This document shows, piece after piece, positions 46,217 to 56,009 of a stretch of DNA of 64,000 nt. Location: NCBI GenBank assembly GCA_948144175.1, contig CANXME010002307.1:1137001-1201000 (forward strand). Direction: 5' to 3'. The translations under genes and the position numbers were made by a program. How positions within the stretch are numbered: position 1 is the first letter of the stretch; each line of letters starts with the position of its first letter. A model generated the notes under the pieces. That model did not search any database. It worked only from the letters and a program-made list of their open reading frames with translations, and was not told the origin of the DNA. Origin of the DNA: Closterium sp. NIES-65 (lineage: Eukaryota; Streptophyta; Zygnematophyceae; Desmidiales; Closteriaceae).

Positions 46217-47107
46217 ATGGCTTCGGTTGTCGCTGCTGCTCGCCTGGCGCTGGTCTTGGCAGTAATGCCTCTGGCCGCCATGGCGTCCCCCCCGTCGATC
46301 ATGTCCACCGTCATCTCCTTCTGCCCCGACGAGCACTTTTCGTGTGCCTCCCCGTCCATTGTTCGCGCACCGTCTTCGCCTGCCGACTGCGTGCCCTTCT
46401 TTCCCGATCACGCTGACGTGGCAGCCAGCTACGTCATCGTATGGGATGCTCAACGTGGCATCAGCACACCGCATTCCGTTTGTCGCGCGCTCACCTTTTG
46501 GGACTCGCCCGACTGCGCGCGCTCCTCCGCGTCCTTTTCCGTGAACATGCCCGGAGAGCTCCTCTCCCCGCCAGGAACTACCCCTCCCGACACTATAGCG
46601 GCCGCGCGTCGGGCGGAGGCTCACTCGCACAGTGCAACGAGCGGCTACTTCGGTCCCACTCCTACGTACGCCTCGATTGGCTCCGTGAGTTGCGCTCAAG
46701 TGGACGAGATTGAGCCGCTCATCCACGGAGAGTCCGCGCAACAGCCGCTGCCCGTCACCACTGTCTACGAGCCGGCTGCTGACGGTGGCGCTTGTCCCTG
46801 CAGCGCTATGCCCACCGTCTCCATTGTTGCTCTGTCCGTCGCCGCGTTCTGCGTAATCGTCGCCGTCGCCGCCATCGTGTTCGCACTCACTGTCGTGCGA
46901 CACGCGAACCGTGTGGCTAACGACGCTGCGGCAGCAACGGTGGCAGCAGCAGCGGCGAGAGGAGGCGCTAAGGGCTCGACGGCAGACGAGGCAGAGCTGC
47001 TGTCACAGCACGGCGCGCTGGCGGGCGCAACGAGAGGCGGACGTCTGCTGGGAACCGCGCGCGTGCACGACGTGATCTGCGAAGATGGTCCAGCTGGAGC
47101 TGTATGA
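46217..47107 (+). CDS. Putative single-pass membrane protein, 296 aa, unknown function
   Basis: The only long frame in the window that does not look like transposon or simple repeat. It starts with a signal-peptide-like segment (residues 1-24, MASVVAAARLALVLAVMPLA). An extracytoplasmic region of about 170 residues with eight Cys (36, 43, 58, 89, 100, 159, 193, 195) follows. A strong membrane helix spans about 201-227, and a 69-residue Ala-rich tail about 228-296. This fits a type I membrane protein at the plasma membrane or secretory route. I do not recognise the family. It lacks introns as drawn; an exon could be missed. An overlapping antisense frame is weaker. Codon use is GC-rich like the neighbourhood. 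Confidence 0.5.
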   Translation: MASVVAAARLALVLAVMPLAAMASPPSIMSTVISFCPDEHFSCASPSIVRAPSSPADCVPFFPDHADVAASYVIVWDAQRGISTPHSVCRALTFWDSPDCARSSASFSVNMPGELLSPPGTTPPDTIAAARRAEAHSHSATSGYFGPTPTYASIGSVSCAQVDEIEPLIHGESAQQPLPVTTVYEPAADGGACPCSAMPTVSIVALSVAAFCVIVAVAAIVFALTVVRHANRVANDAAAATVAAAAARGGAKGSTADEAELLSQHGALAGATRGGRLLGTARVHDVICEDGPAGAV

Positions 47108-49339
47108 AGGTACGTGCCGGTGCAACGAACGCTATTGTCGGTTTGCTTAGCTCGGAATGAATATGGTTTGAAGTCAACCGTGCAGTTGAAAATGGTTTGA
47201 AGACAACACAATTGACAAGTGCGTTCAGAGATTACCAGCATGGCAACGGCCCTCAAAGCCTGCTCTTATTCGCAAGGTGAAATTCACTGCAAGAGAGTCC
47301 TTTATTGCACACTCCCGCCAGTGTCCACCTCAACCTACAGCACTTCTGTTTACCTTCTTCCTCACTGTACATCTCCTGCCCCTCTTCTGCAATCTCTGGC
47401 TTTCCCTTTTACTCATCTCCCCAAGCGTGCTCGATCTCAAGGCGGCTTCTCCCATCATCCGTTCTCTTCCACCTTTTCCTCCCTTCACGTCTTCCAGAAG
47501 CGAAGCTTTTTGTGTCTCCTTACGAAGCGCTGCTTTTGAGCGTGTGTGTGCGACTGTGCTGGCTTGATGGGGCCTCATGGAAGTAATCTCGTTGCATTGC
47601 TGATGTAGCATAGTTGGTGAATCATTGTCCAGTCTCGTTGGTTGATGCTCATAAATTGTCTGGAACTGGGTCCAAAATGGTTAGTAGCTTCTTAGATCCC
47701 ACAGCGGCAAGTGCCTAAGTAACAGCTTTCAAAAGGACAGGATTCGTGTATATATTGGTGTTATACGAACCACTGCTCTACGTACCTGTTCAGCTAATCA
47801 TGTTAGAAACTAAGGGCGCATCACCTCGGGGCTGGAAGGCCCAAATCCGAACATACGTAACGAATTCACTGTACGAACAGTTTCCCGACGAGATCCGAAC
47901 ACAAATTTGAACACCTTGGTGAATGTGACAGCTCGTGACTAGAGGTGACAGCCTGTTCGAATATGCGACGTCGCCAAGTGCTGGACGACTTCGCGAGACG
48001 TCGCAAAAAAATAATTCTGTCGTCTGCCATTCAAGTTTGACTCATTTTTCGCCCATCCAGTCAAACAGTCTCTTCGTGCTCTTCTACTACTGCTCACCTT
48101 GCGGCCAACTTCATACATACTCAGATTAGTCCCGAGCAGGCTCTAAGGTGTAATCAGCCTGGAATTTCTCGACGTTGATTGGTTGTCGCTGTTTAGTCAC
48201 ATTGTTTACGCTGGTCGAAAGTTTGGGAGGTGACAAAAAGAGAACTATCTAGTTTACCCTCCCGACTTGGATTTGTTAAATTAAAGTACGTAAATTTACG
48301 ACAGGGCAGAAAAAAATAAACCTCTATAGAATCTGGACGCATTTGCGGGAGGGATCAACCCTAAACACTGTAAAGGGCATTGTATTAGGGTTGATGCCTC
48401 CCGAGTCGCATCCCTTCTCGATTGGGTTTTACTTTTTGGGTCAAGAGGGTGCAATATATTTTTCCTGAAGTGGGCGGCTTCCCGTAGTTGAGGTTGATCT
48501 GTCTCGAAATTCATCTAGGTTCGCTACAAGTTTTTTTTTTCAGGTGTTGCATCTTCTGTCGTGACTGTATCTAGAAAACAACAAGAAACACCTACGACTA
48601 TACCGCGAAACTGTTTTTCTGTTGGTGATTACACCTGAGATTCCGCTCGGGAATACTTTGAGTATCTATGATATTGGCCGGCTCACCTTGTTGTTTCCCA
48701 ACAACAATGTCCTTTTTGATGAACTTTCTCCTGCATGGCGACATTTGCAATGGTCGCAAACATTCGAGTGCGACCCGAAGCCTGCTAACCAATAAAATCA
48801 GTCGTCCATGCGGAATTCCTGTCACCAAACCCAACTTTGTTCGAACAACTCTGTTCGAACGTGCGGAATGGAGAGCTTCGTGCCCCGTGTGACAACTCTG
48901 TTCAAATTCGCGAAATTTCCGACTAGCGACGTTACGAACACCCATACGAGAGGAGTGGCGAAAAATGTAACATTTCGCCTATTCGAACAACCGTCCTGTT
49001 CGAACTGAGAGGTGAAGCGCCCTAATGATGATTGACTAGTAGGAGATTAAAGCCCGAGGTCAGCATGGTTTTTGGGAAAAATTTCGAATGGCTTTAACGG
49101 GTTTGGCGAAAGACAAAAAACCAAGCGAGGACGAAATCAGCTAACGAGCGGATGGGATATTCGTCACTCATCTGTGCGACACCTGTCTCCTTGGGGTGAG
49201 AAGCCCATAGCTGGTCACATCAAATGCGTATGTCTGACAGAGCAATAATCCATGATAGGTAAGCGCGATAGGGAATCATCCCGAGAGCGCATCGTTGTAG
49301 GAAATCGAAAGGTTTTAGGGAACTTCACAAGCGCATGTA
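47108..49339. other. Gene-poor stretch
   Basis: Lower-GC sequence with no supported gene, LTR or repeat. It may contain the 3' UTR of the preceding gene near its start. Several short direct and inverted GTTCGAAC-type words occur around 48830-49010, of unknown meaning. Confidence 0.4.
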
Positions 49340-50470
49340 CAAACTAGTCATTGTGGGAGCGCACCTCTCAGTGCGTCAGAAGTCGCGCCACCCCTCTCTT
49401 TATCGAGCTTCTCCTCCCCTCGTCGTGCCTCCCCTCGTCGCGCCTCCCCTCCCACCGTCGCGCCATACAATGTCACGCCACCCGTCGTTTCGTGGGGCAT
49501 CCCCTTGTGCCTCGCTTCCCGTCGTACTCCGGCGCCTCCCCTCCCCTCGTCGCGTAGTAGCGCTCCCATCCGATAATCGCTCTCCCATCCGCCCGTAGCT
49601 CTCCCTTCCGCCCGTCAGCGCGCCCGAGTCGCGAGCTTTTCCTTCCGCCCGTCAGCGCGCCCGAGTCACGAGCTTTTCCGTCCGTCCGTCGCTCGCCAAT
49701 CCGCACGTAGCGCTCCCCTCCGCCCATCGCTCTCCCTTCCGTCTTTCGCTGTACCTTCCGCCCGTCGCCCTCCCTTCCGCCCGTCGTTCTCCCTTCCACC
49801 GTCGCCCTTCTTTCCCGTCGTCGTCCACCCTTCCGCCCGTAACCCTCCCTTCTTCCCATCGCCATCCCTTCTTCCCATCGCCATCCCTTCTTCCCATCGC
49901 CATCCCTTCTTCCCATCGCCATCCCTTCTTCCCATCGCCATCCCTTCTTCCCATCGCCATCCTTCCTTCCCATCGCCATCCCTTCTTCTCATCGCCCTCC
50001 CTGCCGCTCGTTGCAATCCCTGCCGCTTGTCCCCTCGCTTTCCCCGTCAACCTGTCTCCTTGTCCGCCGTCGCAAAGGCGAGGGTTCCCTCTCTCCCTGT
50101 CTCCTTGCTTTCCCCGTCTCCTCGCTTTCCTCGTCTCCTCGCTTTCCCCGTCTCCTCGCTTTCCCCGTTCCATCAAATGCTCGTCGCCCTCGCCTTCCTT
50201 CCCGTCTCCCTTCCCATCTCGCACATTTGTCACCCTCCCATCTCTCCCCCCACTCACTCCCTTCCTTCCACCCAACAATCCCCATCAATCCCCCACTTAT
50301 ACCCCCCCCCTGCCCTGCTTACCTCTCTCCCTATTCCCACCATTCTCTGCCCTGCTCCCCACCATCCTCTGCCCTGCTCTCTCCCCGGCATCTGCCCCCG
50401 TACCCCCCATCCCATTCCCTACGTAAACGCGCCCCCCCTGCCCTGCTTCCCCCCATCCTCTGACAAGCTC
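49340..50470 (+). repeat. C-rich minisatellite block (left arm)
   Basis: Successive degenerate arrays: about 20-bp units of CCCTCCCTTCCGCCCGTCGC type (49590-49850), 19-bp units of CTTCTTCCCATCGCCATCC (about 49846-50000, roughly eight copies), and 17-bp units of GTCTCCTCGCTTTCCCC (50090-50170). Long frames on both strands here are repeat artefacts. Confidence 0.8.
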
Positions 50471-50629
50471 CTCCCCTGCTCTTCCGCGCACAGGGATAGT
50501 GGTCGGTGGAGTAAGACGTGGAGAAGCACAGGGTGAAGGCAAAATGGGGCCGCGGCAAAAAATGAAGATGGGCAGAACTCTCACAAAACTCTCTCACACA
50601 TCCCCTCTTCCTGCCCTCTCTTGGCCATC

Positions 50630-50830
50630 CCTCCAAAGGCGATCTCCTCATACCCCCTCCGCTTCTCCTCCGTCCCCCCTCCGCTTCTCCTCCTTCCCCC
50701 CTCCGCTTCTCCTCCTTCCTCCCTCCACTTCTCCTCCGTCCCCCCTCCGCTTCTCCTCATTCCCCCCTCCTCCTTCCCCCCTTTGCTTCTCCTCCTTCCC
50801 CCCTCCACTTCTCCTCATTCCCTCCTTGTT
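50630..50830 (+). repeat. Short C-rich minisatellite
   Basis: About 22-bp degenerate units of CTTCTCCTCCTTCCCCCCTCCG type, roughly eight copies. Confidence 0.75.
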
Positions 50831-50928
50831 TTCCCCTCTGCTTCCCCCTGTGCAGGGACTTCACATTCTCTCTGTGCTTCTCTGTCCCCTGGTCCCCCCT
50901 GGTCCCCCATGCGCACCCCTGTGCCCAT

Positions 50929-51171
50929 CAGGTGGTGGACGAAGCAGGCCGCTTGCTGCCTGTGATACCATAATTGACTGCCGTTCATCCTCACCCTGTG
51001 CCCGCTGTGCCCCCTATGTCCCCTCGGCCTCCCCATTCCTCCCCATGCCTCCCCATGCCTCCCTCCGTGCACCCCCTGCACCCCCTCTCGCCCGCATCAG
51101 GTGGTGGTGGAGGCGGACCGGCTGCTGCGCCAGTTCTACCACGACTGGCTGCATGCTGACGTGGCAGTGAG
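50929..51171 (+). other. Two related exon-like segments
   Basis: At about 50933 and again at about 51101 a pyrimidine-rich tract ending ATCAG is followed by GTGGTGG and similar coding (VVDEAGRLL, then VVVEADRLLRQFYHDWLHAD). The second is followed by GTGAGC (51165), a good splice donor. They may be duplicated exons of a host gene, one truncated. I do not recognise a family. Confidence 0.25.
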
Positions 51172-52499
51172 CGTGCCAGTTCTGTGCGGCGTCATGCATG
51201 CACATGGCGGTGGCAGCGTGAGTGGTGTTCTCCCCACTCCATTCATCCACGGCCTGCAATCTCTGTGAGCCCTCAACAGTCACCTCAGCTCCTGTGCGTT
51301 GCTGCTATGTGCCGCTGCCATGCTGGTGTTACCTCATCTGAACGGGAGGCGTCCTCTCGCCCTCCCCATTCCCTTCATCCATGGTTTGTGATCCTCTTGA
51401 GCCCTCAGCCGTCACCGGATGCTAAGCGGTGCTGCTACATGCCGCTGCTACGTGAAGATTTGTTTTAAACTGGCTCTCTCAACAACGCTTTCAAGCTAAG
51501 CACACCAGGCTCCTTCCGCCATTTTCATGGAGTTTGTTTCGTTATCCTAAACAACACGAGTTGATGGAAGTAAGGCCTCCGCAGCCCACCTGTCCTCTCT
51601 TGACAGCACATGCCGCTGCTACGTGCCCGTGCCTTGTGGTTGCTGTGTGCATTTGACCTGCAGCCACTTGACTGACGCTGCTATGAGCCATTGCCTTGCG
51701 CTCGTGTCACCTCACCGTGCTTTCACCGTGTTTGTGTCGTTGCTGCATGCGGCGCACAGCCTCTTCCTGCTGCTCTCCGCCTTTCCCCCCGCCTCGCTGC
51801 CCTTCGCCTCTGCTGAGTTCTCCTCCCACCAGCCGCAGCTCTAGCGCAGGTTGACTACGATGTTGTGCGTTCAAGACCGGCATGTGTGCTTCACCGAAGT
51901 GCTACTTACCAGCTTGAACATAGTGACTTATGAGCTGTATACTCACCACGTATGACTCGCCTTATGCCAATCCACTTGTTGGGTTCTATGGTTGGCCTTG
52001 GCGAATTATGTTGCATGTGTTTGGTAGGGACCATAACTTACACACCTAGGTTCATATTGCGCTCACTGCATCTCTTACTATTACCGTACGATATTTGTGA
52101 AAATCCTCGTCTGTTACGGTACCCAAATTCCCTTGAAAGGAATAGAGAGGCGTCTGGCTTCGGTTTCTCAGAAGTGCTGCACTCACAACACTGCCAATTG
52201 CATAATCGGAAACGTCAGCAGCCACCGCAATAGGGCCCGTATTGACATGTTGCATCACGAAGAAGAGCTCGGGTCAACACCGAGATATGGGCATACACAA
52301 TACACCCCTTCTACCACTATCATCACAGATAACCCCAGCTTCTTCAGGTACATAGGGAAGCATTTCTCACAGCCGCTAGAGTGCTCTAAGAGTGCCTCTG
52401 GCGTGCTGGCAGGCAACAGACTGCCATGGTCACGACTCGCAAGCACTGCAATGTGCAGCACCAGTTGAGGCATGCACAGTGAGCTTGCCTTATGTTATG
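51172..52499. other. Unassigned stretch with degenerate duplication
   Basis: 51220-51350 and 51350-51460 are loosely similar (TTCATCCA...GTGAGCCCTCA...GTCACC...GCCGCTGC). A minus-strand frame at 52258-52052 has a weakly RNase H-like VSDYAIGSVVS, too little to call. Confidence 0.3.
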
Positions 52500-52559
52500 G
52501 CACTACAGCATGTCGGATGGGAGAGAGTGCGAGAGAGCGACGCTCATCACTTGTGCTGG

Positions 52560-52763
52560 GGGATTCCAGTCGTCGAAGAGCTTGAGCATGCGCGTGTTGC
52601 TGCACGCGGGGCAAAGATCACATTTGGCGACGATGGGGCGTGAGTTGGCACTCCCCTAGGCTTGGCAGCGGGTTGACTTGCCAGAGAATGGCGTTATCAG
52701 TGATTATCACGTCAAGCCGCTCCTCCAACATGCTCCACGCCACGTACACCTTCCGCCACACCT
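52560..52763 (-). pseudogene. Exon-like fragment resembling a glycosyltransferase (weak)
   Basis: On the minus strand, a pyrimidine-rich tract ending CGCGCAG precedes a reading of VWRKVYVAWSMLEERLDVII and TDNAILWQVNPLP. After a one-base frame change comes CSNTRMLKLFDDW. The pattern of a hydrophobic strand, TDxx...NPLP and a later SNxR...LFxxW block reminds me of plant nucleotide-diphospho-sugar transferases (GT77 type). The usual DxD is not intact, and the frame change suggests decay. It could also be coincidence. Confidence 0.22.
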
Positions 52764-52849
52764 GCGCGCGGATGAGAAGGGAAGGATTTGAGGCGGTAAA
52801 GTGGGCAGGCGGTAAAGTGGACAGGCGATAAAGTGGGCAAGGATGAAGG

Positions 52850-54160
52850 AAGCAGAACAGAGGATGAGGGGAAGAGAGGGAAGAGGATGAGGGGAAGGGA
52901 GGGCACAGGATGAAGGAAAGGGAGGGCAGAGGATGAGGGGAAGCAGGGCAGGGGTAGAGAGGAAGCAGAGCAGAGGGTGGGGGAAAGTAGGTTCAGTGAA
53001 ATGGCTAACACGGAGACAGGGAACAGGGAGAAAGGGAGAACCAGTGAAGGGGATGGGGGAAAGCAGGGAAGGGGATGGGGGGAAGCAGGGAACAGGATGG
53101 GGGGAAGCAGAAAAGGGGTTGGGGGAAAGCAGGGCAAGGGTTGGGGGAAAGCAGGGAAGGGGATTGGGGAAAGCAGGGAATGGGATGGGGGGAAGCAGGG
53201 AAGGGGATGGGGGGAAGGAGGGAATGGGATGGGGGGAAGCAGGGAACAGGATGGGGGGAAGCAGTGAAGGGGATGGGGGGAAGCAGGGAACGGGATTGGG
53301 GGAAGCAGAAAAGGGGTTGGGGGAAAGCAGGGCAAGGGTTGGGGGAAAGCAGGGAAGGGGATTGGGGAAAGCAGGGAACGGGATGGGGGGAAGCAGGGAA
53401 GGGGATGGGGGGAAGCAGGGAAGGGGATGGGGGGAGGAGGGAAGGGGATGGGGGGAAATAGGGAAGGGGATGGGGGGAAGCAGGGAAGGGGATGGGGGGA
53501 AGCAGGGAAGGGGATGGGGGGAAGCAGGGAAGGGGATGGGGGAAAGCAGGGAAGGGGATGGGGGGAAGCAGGGAAGGGGATGGGTGGAAGCAGGGAAGGG
53601 GATGGGGGGAAGCAGGGAAGGGGATGGGGGAAAGCAGGGAAGGGTGACAAGTGTGCACCATGGGAAGGGAGACGGGAGGGATGGCGAGGGCGATGGGGAG
53701 AGAGGAGGACGGGGACTGCGAGGGGACGAGCGGGAGGAAGGGCGACGAGACGAAGGGAAGGCGACGGGCGGAAGGGAGAGCGACGGACGGAATGGTGGGC
53801 GACCGGCGGAAGGGAGAGCGACGGACGGAAGGGTGGGCGACCGGCGGAAGGGAGAGCGGCGGGCGGAAGGGTGGGCGATGGGCGGAAGGGTGGGCGACGT
53901 GCGAAAGGGAGGGCGACGGGCGGAAGGGAGGGCGACGGGCGGAAGGGACGGTGACGAGAGCGACGTTCGGATGGGAGGGCGACGCGTGGAAGGTGGAGCA
54001 ACGAGCGGATGAGAGGGGACGGGCGAAAGGCAGAGAGACGAGCAGGGCGACGCGCGGAAGGGAGGGCGACGAGCGGAACAGAGGGAGGCGAATGGAAGGG
54101 AGCGACGGTTGGAAGTGTGGGCGACAAATAGAAGGGAGCGCGATCGTGGACAACGCACGA
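52850..54160 (+). repeat. G-rich minisatellite block (right arm)
   Basis: 22-bp units of AAGCAGGGAAGGGGATGGGGGG (about 53040-53645, roughly 27 copies) pass into 20-bp units of GCGACGGGCGGAAGGGAGGG (about 53690-54060). The latter are the reverse complement of the units at 49590-49850. Frames of several hundred codons on both strands here are artefacts of unit lengths that repeat in frame after three units. Confidence 0.85.
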
Positions 54161-54729
54161 GTAACGTGAGCCAAAGAACTGAAAGCGTCGTGGGCAAGTG
54201 AGGGCGAATGGGGGAACCTAAGCGACCAACAACCTAGCTCTAGACCAGGGAGAATATAGCAGCAGCATCTTGCGGGTGTTCGAACATGAGTTGTGTGCAA
54301 AAACGAAGTGACTTATTGGGCGTGAATGACGGGTGAACTATGTCTAGTATGCTTGACAATTAGTACAAGATGGTTTTCAAGTTCAGTTCAAGTGAACAGT
54401 GCTGCCTTGCCTGCTGACCGTAATCTCGATATGACTTTGAGTGTCGCTGGCCAATCACAGATCACTGTCGTGAGAGAATGCTCCACTTCGGGTGGTAACA
54501 TGGTTTTTGGCGAATTCATATTCAAGAATCTTGAAAATGAAAACAGCCATGTAGTACTCGGGCTTTAAAGGCCAAAACCCAAATTTCTCAACGGTGGTCA
54601 ACTCGGTAAAACCTAGGTCCGGCAGGGAGCGGGTGAAAGGTTCGGAACAATTGCGAACGGAAGGGTTCACGGAACTGAGCTGCGAAAGCAAACGGGATCG
54701 CAACACAAGTGGCCTCGAGCACCCGCTGT
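54161..54729. other. Unassigned stretch
   Basis: No gene or repeat recognised. GTTCAGTTCAAGTGAAC near 54380 is a partial palindrome. Confidence 0.35.
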
Positions 54730-54734
54730 CAAAT

Positions 54735-55012
54735 TGTTATGAGTCGTATGAAAAAGAGTGCGCAGAATGCAATATCGCGGGAGTGATTACAACTACTGAG
54801 CAAACAACGGGGCCTAGGCATAATATAGCAAAGCTAGGTAAGCCGAGGTCGCGGAGTCGTGCTAAGGTTGGGTGTAGGTTTGGGTTTGGAAAACCCGAAG
54901 GCGACGCGGAAGACGTTCGGGAGGCGAGGTCGTCGGACCGAGCCTGAACTCCGAAAATTGGAAATGTACGCGTAAGCGGTGCCTTAGTAAGGAATTAGCG
55001 AAATTCCTTACA
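54735..55012 (-). repeat. Solo LTR, gypsy-like, with perfect TSD
   Basis: 278 bp, starting TGTAAGGAATTTCGC and ending CATAACA on the minus strand, flanked by CAAAT on both sides (54730-54734 and 55013-55017). The start resembles the G2 LTR. No internal region is present. Confidence 0.75.
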
Positions 55013-55309
55013 CAAATCATATGCATGTTATATGAACATTTTTAAAAGTGTAACACTTTTCAAAAATTTGTATTTTGAAAGCGAAGCAGTCTGTAATGTA
55101 GGAATGGGCAGCGGCGAACCGCGCTAAACGCCCGTTTTGGAGTACAAAACGTGGGCTGGAGGTCATTTCCCTCCACCCACGTCTCTCATTTTCAAACGGT
55201 TTAGCCGATTTTCGTCTCCCACACTCAAGCTGGCGAGGACCAAGTCTCTTCCTCGCTTTCAATCCCCGTCGACTTTACTCTCTGACATTTTCGCGCACAA
55301 CGCAACAAC

Positions 55310-56009
55310 TATGGCACTTAACGGCGGGGAGTCTAATACCGCTACCGCCCCCGCTCGACCCGAGTCCGCAAGAAACGCACGCGAAATCGGGGGCGATCGC
55401 CCAAACAAGCGCCGTGCAGAAGACGGGGAAATTTCCTCGACTGGCGTCGACGTCCTGCTGGGCGCGACCGAGGCACACGCTGCTGGTGTCGAGGCACACG
55501 CCCCTGGTGTGCCTCGAGCCCCTGTGGCCCCTGACGCGCCGGCCACGACAGAAGGCGCCAAATCGGCACCAACCAGAGCTGGAGGTGTCGGCTCTGGGGG
55601 TACTGCTGGAGGTACTAGGGCTGGAGGCCCTGAAGCTGGTGCTGTCGACCCTAGAGTTGGGGACCCTAGGGCTGGAGGTGCCGGTTCTGGGGGTGCTGCT
55701 ACTGGTGACGCTGGAGCTAGAAGTGCTGCTATGGGAGGCGCTGGAGCTGGAGGTTCTGGGGCTGTTGGAGGCGCTGGAGCTGGAGGTGCTGCTGCTGGAG
55801 GCACTAGAGCTGGAGGTGCTGCTGCTGGAGGCGCTGAAGCTAGAGGTGCTACTGCCGGAGGCACTAGAGCTGGAGGTGCTGCTGTTGGAGGCGCTGGAGC
55901 TGGAGGTGCTGCTGCTAGAGGCACTGGAGCCGGAGGTGCTACTGCTGGAGGTTATGGAGCTGCAGGAGGCGCTGGAGCTACTAGTACTGGTGGCACTGCA
56001 CCGCCGTGA
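55310..56009 (+). CDS. Chimeric frame: unknown N-terminus joined to copia Ala/Gly linker
   Basis: The ATG at 55310 gives MALNGGESNTATAPARPESA. A basic/acidic patch NKRRAEDGEISS, which could act as a nuclear signal, follows. From about residue 85 the frame passes without a break into GAGAGG-type repeats like the copia linker, and it stops at 56009. The N-terminal ~80 residues do not match any other element in this window. It could be a captured host exon or the start of a different gag. The upstream frame is open further but lacks a better start. Confidence 0.4.

Noticed and set aside
49846-50000. CRISPR-like array
   Set aside because: The 19-bp units abut without spacers; it is a minisatellite in a eukaryotic genome.
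52052-52473. Gypsy RNase H remnant on the minus strand
   Set aside because: Only a short VSDYAIG-like word fits; the neighbouring blocks do not.
52707-54300. Minus-strand frames of 430-500 codons
   Set aside because: They run through the 22-bp and 20-bp minisatellites, consist of Pro/Ser-rich repeats, and exist in all three frames at once.
54987-55011. Stand-alone hairpin GTAAGGAATT/AATTCCTTAC as a terminator
   Set aside because: It forms the start of the solo LTR at 54735-55012, where other gypsy LTRs begin with similar bases.
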